Shown one piece after another: positions 15,861 through 23,273 of a stretch of DNA of 33,633 nt. Source of the stretch: Halarsenatibacter silvermanii. Its GTDB lineage: Bacteria; Bacillota; Halanaerobiia; Halanaerobiales; Halarsenatibacteraceae. The notes beneath the pieces were generated by a model that made no database searches, had not been told where the DNA came from, and saw nothing but the letters and a program-made list of their open reading frames with translations. Numbering within the stretch: position 1 is the stretch's first letter; each line of letters opens with the position of its first letter. The position numbers and the translations under genes are program-made. Location of the stretch: the NCBI RefSeq assembly GCF_900103135.1, contig NZ_FNGO01000026.1, forward strand, positions 1-33,633, read 5' to 3'.

Positions 15861-16463
15861 ATGGTTAGAGCTGGCGACAAGGCACCTGATTTTACTGCCA
15901 TGGCGTATTATGATGGCGATTTTACTGAGGTCAGTCTTTCTGATTATGAAGATCAATGGCGGGTTATTTGCTTTTATCCTGGAGACTTTACTTACGTATG
16001 ACCGACAGAACTGGCTGCGGTTGCAGCCCAGTATGATAAGTTTCAGGAGCTAGGAGTAGAATTTTTATCAGTGAGCACCAACAGTCATCAAACCCATAAG
16101 ATCTGGGAGGAGACTGAACTCAGCAAGATGGTTGATGGAGGTATTCCCTTTCCCATGCTGGCTGATACAACCGGCGAGATAGGTCAGCTTTACGGTGTTT
16201 ACGATGAAGACGCTGGAGTAGACATCAGGGGAAGGTTTTTAATAGATCCCGATGGTGTGGTACAGGCTATGGAGGTACTTACTCCTCCGGTAGGCAGAAA
16301 TGTCTCAGAGCTTATACGTCAGGTCAAAGCTTTTCAACATGTAAGAGAGACCGGAGAAGCCACTCCTTCCGGCTGGGAGCCAGGCGGGAAAACATTATCT
16401 CCCGGTCCAGAACTGGTCGGTAAGGTCTGGGAAGAGTGGTCTGTGGACGAATCTTACGAATAA
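15861..16463 (+). CDS. Selenocysteine-containing peroxiredoxin (AhpC/Prx family), UGA read as Sec47
   Basis: Peroxide-reducing enzyme of the AhpC/TSA family. Reading from ATG (after AGGAGGTAAT) gives MVRAGDKAPDFTA, the usual Prx opening, then FYPGDFTYV, a TGA codon, and PTEL; the family motif is FYPxDFTFVCPTEL, so the TGA stands exactly at the peroxidatic cysteine. The frame then continues without a break through SVSTNSHQTHKIWEE and GRFLIDPDGVVQAMEV to a normal C-terminus, 200 residues in all. A SECIS-like hairpin follows the UGA. The usual resolving cysteine motif (VCPAxW) reads ATPSGW, so this is a one-Sec type that needs an external thiol. The only cysteine is Cys37. Comparable selenoperoxiredoxins are known in amino-acid-fermenting clostridia. 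Translation requires selA, selB, selC and selD elsewhere in the genome. Confidence 0.9.
15999..16031 (+). promoter_or_regulatory. UGA(Sec) codon and bacterial SECIS-like hairpin
   Basis: The UGA at 15999-16001 is followed, nine bases on, by a stem of CTGGCTGC (16011-16018) with GCAGCC and AG (16023-16028, 16030-16031), leaving one bulged C at 16029 and a GGTT apical loop. Bacterial SECIS elements lie directly 3' of the UGA and carry a small loop with conserved G and U bases plus a bulged nucleotide, recognised by SelB. The bulge here is a C on the 3' side rather than a U on the 5' side, a difference to note. Confidence 0.75.
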
Positions 16464-16505
16464 AAATAAAGCTAAAGAATGATTAAAAATATATTAAATA
16501 TTCAG

Positions 16506-16536
16506 GAGACGGCTGAAATATGCCGTCTCTTTTTAT
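16506..16536 (+). terminator. Terminator of the peroxiredoxin gene
   Basis: GAGACGGC pairs with GCCGTCTC across an eight-base loop, followed by TTTTTATT. It confirms that transcription is meant to continue past the in-frame UGA to the end of the full-length gene. Confidence 0.85.
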
Positions 16537-16579
16537 TAAACCTGCTTCTATGGGAAGAGCGATTATGAAAAATAAAACT

Positions 16580-16608
16580 TTGATGTTTTAATATTCACAT
16601 GATAAAAT
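16580..16608 (+). promoter_or_regulatory. Promoter for the UPF0251 gene
   Basis: TTGATG, a 17-base spacer and TAAAAT. The -10 box lies within a 14-bp unit that is repeated directly downstream, so a second TAAAAT follows 14 bases later. Confidence 0.4.
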
Positions 16609-16626
16609 AAAGATGATAAAATAAAG
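16599..16626. repeat. Tandem 14-bp repeat, two copies
   Basis: ATGATAAAATAAAG occurs twice with no spacer, ending about 15 bases before the ribosome site of the UPF0251 gene. It may be simple slippage in AT-rich DNA or a pair of protein sites. Confidence 0.7.
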
Positions 16627-16652
16627 AACAGAATAGGTGTGAGGTGATAAAG

Positions 16653-17033
16653 ATGGTTAGGCCAAGAAAAGATAGAAAAATAGAAAATATTCCCGAATCA
16701 AAATTTTATAAGCCAGCCGGTGTTCCCAATCACAGGCTGGAAAATGTATCGCTGCTGCTGGAAGAAGTTGAAGCCTTGAGATTAAAGGATAAAGAAGGAC
16801 TTAACCAGGAAGAAGCTGCTGAAAGAATGGAAGTTTCCCGTCCGACTTTTCAAAGGATACTGGCTGAAGCCAGGAAGAAGGTGACTGAAGCGTTGATAGA
16901 AGGAAAATCACTGAAATTCGAAGGCGGGAACTATAAATATCAGCCCCGCTGTGGTCAATGCGGCAGAAAACTTTCGGAAAAAGCAGGAGAGGGGCCTCAG
17001 CAAGGACGTAAGATATGTTCAGATTGTCTATAA
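16653..17033 (+). CDS. UPF0251/DUF134 DNA-binding protein with zinc ribbon
   Basis: Small DNA-binding protein of the DUF134 family, 126 residues. The N-terminus MVRPRKDRKIENIPESKFYKP is the family signature region. At about 42-80 lies a helix-turn-helix like that of sigma region 4 (LNQEEAAERMEVSRPTFQRILAEARKKV). The C-terminus has CGQC (100-103) and CSDC (122-125), a likely zinc ribbon; this extension is present in only part of the family. Start: ATG after GAGGTGAT; a GTG three codons earlier overlaps that ribosome site and is rejected. Family members are often found beside iron-molybdenum-cofactor-type (NifX/NifB-like) proteins and are presumed regulators. The molybdenum oxidoreductase begins just downstream, so a regulatory link is possible but not shown. 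Confidence 0.82.
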   Translation: MVRPRKDRKIENIPESKFYKPAGVPNHRLENVSLLLEEVEALRLKDKEGLNQEEAAERMEVSRPTFQRILAEARKKVTEALIEGKSLKFEGGNYKYQPRCGQCGRKLSEKAGEGPQQGRKICSDCL

Positions 17034-17346
17034 TTTCATCGGAAGGTCTTGACTGAACATCTGCTTTTATGTTAGAATATTCACTAACGATTGGAATTTG
17101 TGAGCCTTTATTTTTTTATCAAATATTGTTCTTATTATCACATCAGTCTGTCCTATTATGGAGATGGATATAAAAATTTTCTGAAGGGGGTGAGAGGTGG
17201 AGGGATTGAAGAAATGTTTATTTTATAATTTGGAATATTTTAAATACAAAAGACACCTAAATTTTTCAGCTTAATTTTACAATAGTGGTTAGTTTTGTCA
17301 GCTCATTAGGTCATTAAAAATACCGGAAATTTCTTGAGGTGAAAAT
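17034..17346. other. Intergenic region before the oxidoreductase genes
   Basis: 313 bases. A promoter lies near its start, giving a leader of roughly 260 bases. A G-rich AGGGGGTGAGAGGTGGAGGG stretch at 17185-17204 looks like a ribosome site and is followed by a 25-codon frame from GTG 17197 to TAA 17274; without any family resemblance I leave it unannotated. The last 60 bases show only the ribosome site of the next gene. Confidence 0.6.
17049..17078 (+). promoter_or_regulatory. Promoter for the Fe-S/molybdopterin oxidoreductase operon
   Basis: TTGACT, an 18-base spacer and TAGAAT. It starts only 15 bases after the UPF0251 stop codon and is the best promoter candidate before the oxidoreductase genes. 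The long leader leaves room for further control. Confidence 0.5.
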
Positions 17347-18048
17347 ATGTCAGAAAAAAATAAAAAGCAGAGCAGAAGAGAATTTTTAAAGAAAGGTGCA
17401 GCTTTTGGAGCTGTTTCCGTTCTGGCCGGAACCGGTCTTTCTTCTTCAGTATTGCAGGCCGAAACCAGCACTGAAAAACTGGCATTGCTCAAGGATCATT
17501 CTATCTGCATCGAATGTTATGCCTGTCGGGTTGCCTGTCAGAATGAAAACGGATTTCCTGACATAGCAAGAACTATAGAATTTGAATCTCTGGAAATGGG
17601 CAATTATCCGGATGTTGAATATCACAGGGCGCGTATGAGTTGTTTTCACTGTAATGATGCCCCCTGTATCGATGTGTGTCCTGTTGATGCAATTGAAAAA
17701 GGGTATGGTGAGTTAAATATTACTGATATCGAAACCTGTATTGGCTGTGAGGAATGTGTGGCAGCCTGTCCCTTTGATGTTCCCCAGGTAGTTGATGAAG
17801 AGATGTACAAATGCAATGGCTGTACCCATCTGGTTGAAAAAGATGAAGATCCTGCCTGTGTATCCACCTGCCCCACCTATACACTCGATTTTGGAACTCA
17901 GCGAGAGATGGCAGAGCAGGCTGAAGAGAGAATTCAGGAATTGGAGGCTGAAGGGAAAGAGGGGTATCTTTACGGTCTGGAGGCACAGGATGGACTGGGT
18001 TTACTGATGATTACCACGATCGAACCGGATCATTTTTCTCTGGTTTAA
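17347..18048 (+). CDS. Tat-exported ferredoxin-type electron-transfer subunit (TtrB/PsrB/PhsB-like)
   Basis: Electron-transfer subunit carrying four [4Fe-4S] clusters. The 233-residue protein opens with a twin-arginine signal (RREFLKKG at 10-17, then a hydrophobic run to about 38 ending VLQAE). The four cysteine sets are complete: CIECYACRVAC from 54, CFHCNDAPCIDVCP, CIGCEECVAACP and CNGC with CVSTC. Among related enzymes, TtrB of tetrathionate reductase carries its own Tat signal while PsrB and PhsB usually do not, and the order B before A also matches the ttr operon. The catalytic subunit follows 79 bases later. No NrfD-type membrane subunit is present, so how electrons arrive is open. Start: ATG after TTGAGGTGA. 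Confidence 0.88.
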   Translation: MSEKNKKQSRREFLKKGAAFGAVSVLAGTGLSSSVLQAETSTEKLALLKDHSICIECYACRVACQNENGFPDIARTIEFESLEMGNYPDVEYHRARMSCFHCNDAPCIDVCPVDAIEKGYGELNITDIETCIGCEECVAACPFDVPQVVDEEMYKCNGCTHLVEKDEDPACVSTCPTYTLDFGTQREMAEQAEERIQELEAEGKEGYLYGLEAQDGLGLLMITTIEPDHFSLV

Positions 18049-18127
18049 TAGAGTAAAGCTTAATCGCAGGAAATAATAATCTTTTATGAAAGTGATCAAT
18101 CTGTCAAATATAAAAGGGGGTAAAGCA

Positions 18128-20311
18128 GTGGGTATAAATAGGAGGCAATTTTTAAAAGCCACAGGAATTTCCCTGGGTGCTGTTGGTGCAGGATTATCTG
18201 GATTTGATTTCGATGCCTGGGCGGAAGAACATGAGAAAGCCGAAGTTGAAATTAGCCCCAGCCTGTGCAATGTATGTGCAAGTCATTGTGGCATGTGGAT
18301 TCACGTAAAAAATGATAGGGTCTGGAAGGTTACAGGTCATGAGGATAATGATCGCAGTCTTGGCCGCCTGTGTCCGCGGGCGCATGGGGGTATTGATTGG
18401 GTTTATGATCCTGATAGGATAGATCAACCTTTGAAGAAAACTGAAGATGGAAATTTTGAACCCGTAAGCTGGGATGAAGCTCTCGATGACATCGCCGATA
18501 GACTCCAGCAGATTCTGGATGAAGAGGGTCCTGAATCAGTATTTTATGCCCATAATCCCAGACGGACAGGTGTTTTTTATGGCAACAGATTGATGCATTC
18601 GCTGGGAGTTAATACTATCTGCACGCATAATGCTGCCTGTAATACTGCCAGAACAGTAGGTTTTAACGCAACTATGGGAGGAGTGCCGACCCCTGATTTA
18701 GCCAATTCAGAGTACATGCTCTTACTGGGTAGAAATTATGGTGGAGGAATTCGCACCAACCAGTTAAAGGGTTTGCAGGAAGCTGTCAGGAAAGGCGCGG
18801 AAATAATTTGTGTGGATCCTCGTCAGAATGATACCGCCACCATTGCCGATGAATGGATTCCCATAAGACCCGGGTCTGACATGGCTTTAGTGCTTGCCAT
18901 GAGCAAAATAATCGTGGATGAAGAATTATACGATGAGGAGTTCATTGAAGAGTACACATATGGTTTTGAAGAATTTGCAGAAAACCTCGATGAATATACG
19001 CCTGAATGGGCAGAATTATTAACTGATATTCCGGCGGAAGACATCGAACGCATGGCCAGAGACCTGGCTGAAGCTGCGCCGGCTGCTTTTGTTCATCCTA
19101 ACTGGAGAGGAGCATTTGGCTGCAACTATGAGAACAGCACTGAAACAGCCAGAGCTGTCTCCTGTTTGAATGCCCTGCTGGGCAATGCTAATGCTGAAGG
19201 AGGGCTGAGGTTTTATCATGGTCCTGATACTGGCAGTCTTGATGAAGATGAGTATCCTGCTCCCCCTGTTCCTGATACTCGCAGAGCAGATGGAGCTGGT
19301 GAGGATGATGGCTTTCCTCTTGCTACCAGCCACGGGCTGCCGCATTTGCTTGCTGAAAAAATGCTGGAGGGAGAAGTAAATGCCGGCATCGTAAGACATC
19401 ATAATCCTGTGAGAAACTTCCCTGATTATGATCATATGTCGTCAGGATTTGATGCTCTTGATCTGCTGGTGGTTTTTGAAACCCAGATGTCTGAAACAGC
19501 TCTGGTGGCCGATTATGTACTTCCTGAGTGCAGTTTTGCTGAGAGAGAAGAGGTCATAGAAAGCAGGGGAGGGAAACAGGGAACTCTGGCCATGAGAACT
19601 CAGGCCATATCTAAAATTCATCCTGAGACTCGAAGTTATGACGATATAATTGTTGATTTAGCTGAGAGGCTGGAAGTTGATGAATATTTTCAATTCAGCC
19701 TTGACGATGTAAACAGAGCCATACTGGAGCCTTACGATATCTCCTTAGAAGAATTCAAACAAAAAGGCTCAATGATGGTTGATGTACCAGAGCCTGATGA
19801 GGCACCCGTTTTTAATACTGAGACAGGTAAGTTTCAGTTTTATTCAGATGAGTTTGAAAGACATGGTGCTCCTCCGGTGGTCAGCTGGATTTCTCCCGAT
19901 ACCGGGCTGGATGTTGAGGACAATCAATTTAGACTGGTTCAGGGGAAAGAAGCGATTCATTCTCATACTGCTACAGCCAATACTCCTCAGCTGGCGCAGA
20001 TCACCAAAGATTATAATACAAATAGGCTCTGGATAAATGCTGAAAGAGCAAGCGAAATGGGAATCTCGGACGGAGATGAAGTGAAGATATCATCTGAGAT
20101 CTTCAGCGACAGATGCAATGTTAAAGTCACTGAGAGAATACATCCAGAAACTGTTTATGTTCATGGCGGTTATGGGAATAGAACTCCTTTTTACAGCACC
20201 GCTCAGAAAATAGACAGCATCAATCCGAACGATTTTGTTAAATATCAGAAAGAATCCATTGTGGGACATGCTATGATAAACGAAGTTATGGTAGAGATAG
20301 AAAAGGTATAA
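18128..20311 (+). CDS. Molybdopterin oxidoreductase catalytic subunit (PsrA/PhsA/TtrA-type)
   Basis: Catalytic subunit of a DMSO-reductase-family enzyme, exported to the outside of the membrane. The 727 residues begin with a Tat signal (NRRQFLKATG). Next is a [4Fe-4S] site with Cys47, Cys50, Cys54 and Cys82 (CNVCASHC ... GRLCPRAHGG). The probable metal ligand is Cys171 in THNAACNTARTVGF. Cofactor-binding segments include LGRNYGGGIRTNQ, ICVDPRQNDTATIADEW, and near the end RLVQGKEAIHSHTATANTP and VYVHGGYGNRTPF. The layout is that of thiosulfate, polysulfide, tetrathionate and selenite reductases; arsenate reductases are usually longer. Substrate cannot be set from sequence alone. Start: GTG after AAGGGGGTAAAGCA, which puts the Tat arginines at residues 5-6; an ATG 14 codons upstream leaves the signal buried. 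The protein is markedly acidic, as expected in a halophile. Confidence 0.88.
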   Translation: MGINRRQFLKATGISLGAVGAGLSGFDFDAWAEEHEKAEVEISPSLCNVCASHCGMWIHVKNDRVWKVTGHEDNDRSLGRLCPRAHGGIDWVYDPDRIDQPLKKTEDGNFEPVSWDEALDDIADRLQQILDEEGPESVFYAHNPRRTGVFYGNRLMHSLGVNTICTHNAACNTARTVGFNATMGGVPTPDLANSEYMLLLGRNYGGGIRTNQLKGLQEAVRKGAEIICVDPRQNDTATIADEWIPIRPGSDMALVLAMSKIIVDEELYDEEFIEEYTYGFEEFAENLDEYTPEWAELLTDIPAEDIERMARDLAEAAPAAFVHPNWRGAFGCNYENSTETARAVSCLNALLGNANAEGGLRFYHGPDTGSLDEDEYPAPPVPDTRRADGAGEDDGFPLATSHGLPHLLAEKMLEGEVNAGIVRHHNPVRNFPDYDHMSSGFDALDLLVVFETQMSETALVADYVLPECSFAEREEVIESRGGKQGTLAMRTQAISKIHPETRSYDDIIVDLAERLEVDEYFQFSLDDVNRAILEPYDISLEEFKQKGSMMVDVPEPDEAPVFNTETGKFQFYSDEFERHGAPPVVSWISPDTGLDVEDNQFRLVQGKEAIHSHTATANTPQLAQITKDYNTNRLWINAERASEMGISDGDEVKISSEIFSDRCNVKVTERIHPETVYVHGGYGNRTPFYSTAQKIDSINPNDFVKYQKESIVGHAMINEVMVEIEKV

Positions 20312-20355
20312 GCCAGAACTAAATACCTCGTAAAGATCACGGGAATAACTTTGTG

Positions 20356-20399
20356 AGGCTTCCAGATCTGACCGAAATCGAATCTGGAAGCCTTTTTTT
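20356..20399 (+). terminator. Terminator of the oxidoreductase operon
   Basis: A 12-bp perfect stem (AGGCTTCCAGAT with ATCTGGAAGCCT) followed by seven T residues, about 45 bases after the stop codon. It separates the oxidoreductase from the ABC transporter operon. Confidence 0.92.
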
Positions 20400-20539
20400 G
20401 GTTTTAATTATTTTAATATTAGCTCAAAAATTTATCCGGGTTGCTATAAGATAAAACAAAACTTGCAATTATAATATTCAAGGCCAGCACTCAGAAAGAA
20501 AGAAAACTGGATTAATTGGTGGCACATTCTTAAATATTG

Positions 20540-20548
20540 TGTTATAAT
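20540..20548 (+). promoter_or_regulatory. Extended -10 promoter for the ABC transporter leader
   Basis: TGTTATAAT matches the extended -10 consensus exactly; no good -35 box is found at 17 bases. It is the clearest start upstream of the structured element and would give a leader of almost 500 bases. Confidence 0.45.
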
Positions 20549-20760
20549 TATCTTTGAAGGATAGATGTTTTAGATGAAAAAGGTAATTTTGAGCTGCCGC
20601 AGTATTGAAGTGACCTGGCAGTAAAAAGATGGGATTATATTTTGGATCTTCTTGTTATCAGTTGATAGATATCGTATAAGATCACTGTCATGACAATAAT
20701 GGCTGGAAGATATAAAGCAAAGTGATACTCGAAGTTTTTCGAAACTCAGGTTAAGTCCAT

Positions 20761-20851
20761 GGCCAAAAAATAGTGTCTCCGGCTCAGGATCTGTCAGGCT
20801 GAGCGTGAGCTCAGGGACAGGCTTTTGCGAAGGTAGCGCAATTTTTTGGCC
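20761..20851 (+). ncRNA. Candidate riboswitch (Moco/Tuco-type aptamer suspected)
   Basis: An 11-bp closing stem (GGCCAAAAAAT at 20761-20771 with ATTTTTTGGCC at 20841-20851) encloses a compact multibranch fold: a long arm of CTGTC/GACAG (20791-20795, 20816-20820) capped by CTGAGC/GCTCAG with a GTGA tetraloop, and a second hairpin TTGCG/CGCAA with loop AAGGTAG. Unpaired segments include GTCTCCGGCTC near the 5' side. Such a closed, GC-capped fold in a leader is typical of metabolite aptamers. Genes downstream encode an importer and FmdE, a set linked in anaerobes to molybdenum and tungsten supply, so a molybdenum- or tungsten-cofactor riboswitch is the leading idea. I cannot align it to the Moco consensus here. 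Confidence 0.5.
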
Positions 20852-21035
20852 GAAAACTAAACTTATGCCGGGGAAAAACTTCATTGTAAACGAAGCTTTA
20901 TATCTTACAGTACAACTAAATGAGGTTTTTTACACACCTATTATACAACTGAAGACAAGAAGATCGATAATTTTTTTGCAATTCCGTGCTATTAATATTA
21001 TTATAGTAATATCGAGGGGGGGTAATTTAATCAAA

Positions 21036-22145
21036 ATGAGTTACAAGAATGATAGAATCAATTGCCCTGGAATTGTTTTGATTATATCATTTGTGACGAT
21101 TATGCTCCTATTAAGCTTAACTGTTTCAGAAGTTCTGGCTTCGAATAGTTCATTTAAAACCGTCAGAGATATGGCCGGAAGAGAGGTTAAAATACCTGCA
21201 GAACCGGATAGAATAATAGGACTGGGCGCAGGATCTTTGCGGATGCTGTCTTACTTTCAGGAGATAGAAAGAGTAGCAGGGGTTGAGGATATCGAGACGG
21301 ATGAGGATTATTACGATACTCCTTATCGTATTGCCAATCAGGAGTTCAAAGATAAAACAGTGATCGGGCCCCAGCATGGAGGGGATGCCGAATTAATTTC
21401 CGGAGTAGATCCAGATATTATATTGTTTTTTGGAGACGTTTCAGAAGCCGATAGATTGGCTGCATCTTTAGAGGCTCCCGTTGTTTTACTGGATTATGGA
21501 GATCTTTATAATTACCGGGATGATTTTTATCAGTCTATAGAATTAACCGGTGAAGTGCTGAATAGTAATGAAAGAGCTGAAGAGTTGATAAGCTTTTTTG
21601 AGGAAACTATAGCGGATTTAAAAGAGAGATCAGAATTGGTTGAGCTAGAGGAGGCTCCTGCCGTTTATGCCGGAGGCATGTCATACAGAGGCAGTCATGG
21701 TTTCACTTCTCTTAGAACACCTTTTCCTCCTTTTGAATTTATTAGAGCCGATGATGTAACCCGCGATTACCTTGACTATGAAGCTATGACCCAGGTGGAA
21801 ATCAGCAGAGAAATGATACTGGACTGGGATCCTGATTATATATATCTGGACACAGGTAATCTGCCTCTGATCAGGACAGACTTTGAGAGATTTCCGGAAT
21901 ACCGAAATTTAACTGCGGTTAGAGAAAATAGAGTATACGGCCTGCTGCCCTATGCCTCCTATAATGTCAATTTTGGGAATGTCCTGGCCAACAGTTATTA
22001 CATCGGAAGTAAAATTTTCAGCGAGGCTTTCGCTGATATCGATCCTGAAGATAAAGCAGATGACATTTTTAAGTTTCTTTTTGGTGAAGCCGTTTATGCA
22101 GAGGTGGAAAATAGGACAGGTGGCTTTGGTTCGATCGATATTTAA
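21036..22145 (+). CDS. ABC transporter substrate-binding protein, FepB/BtuF-type (COG0614)
   Basis: Extracytoplasmic binding protein that delivers a metal or metal complex to the permease encoded next. The 369-residue protein starts with a hydrophobic export signal (about 12-37, ending SEVLA). The family opening VRDMAGREVKIPAEPDRIIGLG follows, then two lobes joined by a long helix, with GMSYRGSHGFTSL and DPDYIYLDTGN in the C-terminal lobe. No lipobox cysteine is seen at the cleavage site, so it may be anchored by the uncleaved signal or be released. I use the ATG although its GAGGGGGGG lies 13 bases away; upstream in-frame starts would place the riboswitch candidate inside the protein. Ligand unknown; molybdate or tungstate are suggested by the FmdE gene in the same operon, while a siderophore or cobamide cannot be excluded. 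Confidence 0.85.
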   Translation: MSYKNDRINCPGIVLIISFVTIMLLLSLTVSEVLASNSSFKTVRDMAGREVKIPAEPDRIIGLGAGSLRMLSYFQEIERVAGVEDIETDEDYYDTPYRIANQEFKDKTVIGPQHGGDAELISGVDPDIILFFGDVSEADRLAASLEAPVVLLDYGDLYNYRDDFYQSIELTGEVLNSNERAEELISFFEETIADLKERSELVELEEAPAVYAGGMSYRGSHGFTSLRTPFPPFEFIRADDVTRDYLDYEAMTQVEISREMILDWDPDYIYLDTGNLPLIRTDFERFPEYRNLTAVRENRVYGLLPYASYNVNFGNVLANSYYIGSKIFSEAFADIDPEDKADDIFKFLFGEAVYAEVENRTGGFGSIDI

Positions 22146-22175
22146 TTTATGAAATAAATGCAGGGAGGTTAATCG

Positions 22176-23273
22176 GTGAAGCAGCAAACGGAATCAGATA
22201 AAGAAATGGAAGAAGAGCTGCTTAATAAACACGAGGGCAGCAGAAAACAAAAAATAATTTTAATCATAGCTGCATTTATGATTTTAATATCGCTTTTTGT
22301 TTTTTCAATCGCTGTGGGAGCTTTGAATATTTCTTTTCGCGAGGTTTTAAAATCTCTTTTCAGAATGGAATCCGCCTCTCAAAAGATAGTGGTCTGGAAT
22401 ATTAGATTACCCCGCATTACCGCAGGAATTTTATCCGGAGCAGGGCTGGCTGTTGCCGGGGCTGTTATGCAGAGCATTTTAAAAAACCCGCTTGGTTCTC
22501 CTTTTACACTGGGAATATCTCAGGCAGCTGGATTTGGTGCAGCTTTTTCAATAATTATTCTGGGCACTGGAACCCTGCAGAGCGGTGGAGATAGCGCGAT
22601 TTTACTGGATCAGATCCATCTAACGGCCATTTCAGCCTTTGGCTGGGCTTTAGTATCCACTCTTTTTATCGTCCTTCTGGTGAGGCTAAAAAACGCTTCT
22701 CCGGAAACTATGATACTGGCAGGTATAGCTCTGGGCTCGCTTTTTACGGCCGGAACTACCGCGCTTCAATATGTTGCTGATGATGTGGAGCTGGCGGCTA
22801 TTGTTTTCTGGACTTTTGGTGATGTCGGAAGGGCCACCTGGAGCAACAATGGTCTTATATTGCTTTTGCTGCTGCCCTGTCTGGTTTATTTTTATTTAAA
22901 TTCCTGGAATTATAAGATGATGGCTTCCGGTGACGAAACCGCCAGGAGCCTGGGAGTTCCTGTGAAAAGATTGAGGCTGATCGGAATGCTGATAACCTCG
23001 CTTATTACAGCCCTAATAATTTCTTTTGTAGGTATAATTGGATTTGTAGGCCTGGTGTCTCCTCATATAGGCCGTAAACTAATCGGGCCGGATGAAAGAT
23101 TTCTGCTTCCTTTTTCTGCTCTTGTGGGAAGCATTCTTCTGCTGGGGGCTGACACCGCTGCCAGAACAATTTTGTCTCCGATAGTGCTGCCGGTGGGCAT
23201 ATTGACTTCTTTTCTGGGAGTTCCGCTGTTTCTTTATCTGGTAGTTAGGGGGAGGGAATACATGTGGAATTAA
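22176..23273 (+). CDS. FecCD/BtuC-type ABC transporter permease
   Basis: Membrane permease of the FecCD family, acting as a homodimer in type II ABC importers. The 365 residues have a charged cytoplasmic N-terminus of about 25 residues and then roughly ten membrane segments. Family signatures: WNIRLPRITAGILSGAGLAVAGAVMQ at about 68-93 is the classic N-terminal signature (given here by its ends: starts WNIRLPR, ends GAVMQ), ARSLGVPVKRLR is the coupling region before GIIGFVGLVSPHIGR, the loop that contacts the ATPase. Start: GTG after GGGAGG. It follows the binding protein by 30 bases and overlaps the ATPase gene by 10 bases, so the three are translated together. Confidence 0.92.
   Translation: MKQQTESDKEMEEELLNKHEGSRKQKIILIIAAFMILISLFVFSIAVGALNISFREVLKSLFRMESASQKIVVWNIRLPRITAGILSGAGLAVAGAVMQSILKNPLGSPFTLGISQAAGFGAAFSIIILGTGTLQSGGDSAILLDQIHLTAISAFGWALVSTLFIVLLVRLKNASPETMILAGIALGSLFTAGTTALQYVADDVELAAIVFWTFGDVGRATWSNNGLILLLLLPCLVYFYLNSWNYKMMASGDETARSLGVPVKRLRLIGMLITSLITALIISFVGIIGFVGLVSPHIGRKLIGPDERFLLPFSALVGSILLLGADTAARTILSPIVLPVGILTSFLGVPLFLYLVVRGREYMWN

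Larger units (their letters stand above)
20400..21035. other. Long structured leader region of the ABC transporter operon
   Basis: About 640 bases without a supported gene. After an extended -10 promoter come several potential stems (CTGCC/GGCAG around 20595-20625; GATCTT/AAGATC around 20643-20682; TCACT/AGTGA around 20684-20725), then the well-formed riboswitch-like element. From 20852 to 21010 the DNA is AT-rich with no strong terminator, so any control downstream of the element may act on the ribosome site at 21013-21022 or through an expression platform I could not resolve. A 16-codon frame from ATG 20575 lacks support. Confidence 0.6.

Noticed and set aside
15861-16001. Peroxiredoxin as a pseudogene with a nonsense mutation
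   Set aside because: The UGA falls precisely on the catalytic Cys codon, the downstream frame is fully conserved and a SECIS-like hairpin follows; a random nonsense mutation would not be so placed.
16071-16463. A separate short peroxiredoxin gene starting at an internal ATG
   Set aside because: It begins in mid-domain with no ribosome site and omits the active site; the full frame through the UGA from ATG 15861 explains all of it.
17197-17274. A 25-codon frame with a G-rich ribosome-like site before the oxidoreductase operon
   Set aside because: Too short, GTG start, no recognisable features; noted only in the intergenic description.
20520-20536. Sigma-54 promoter suggested by TGGCAC
   Set aside because: The required TTGC-type -12 element is missing at the right spacing; the extended -10 box just downstream is a better fit.
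20761-20851. Cobalamin riboswitch, suggested by the BtuCDF-like transporter
   Set aside because: I see no B12-box-like conserved sequence, and the fold is too short for the cobalamin aptamer.
20805-21035. An N-terminal extension of the substrate-binding protein from GTG 20805
   Set aside because: The extension would lie inside the structured RNA element, has no ribosome site and would bury the export signal.
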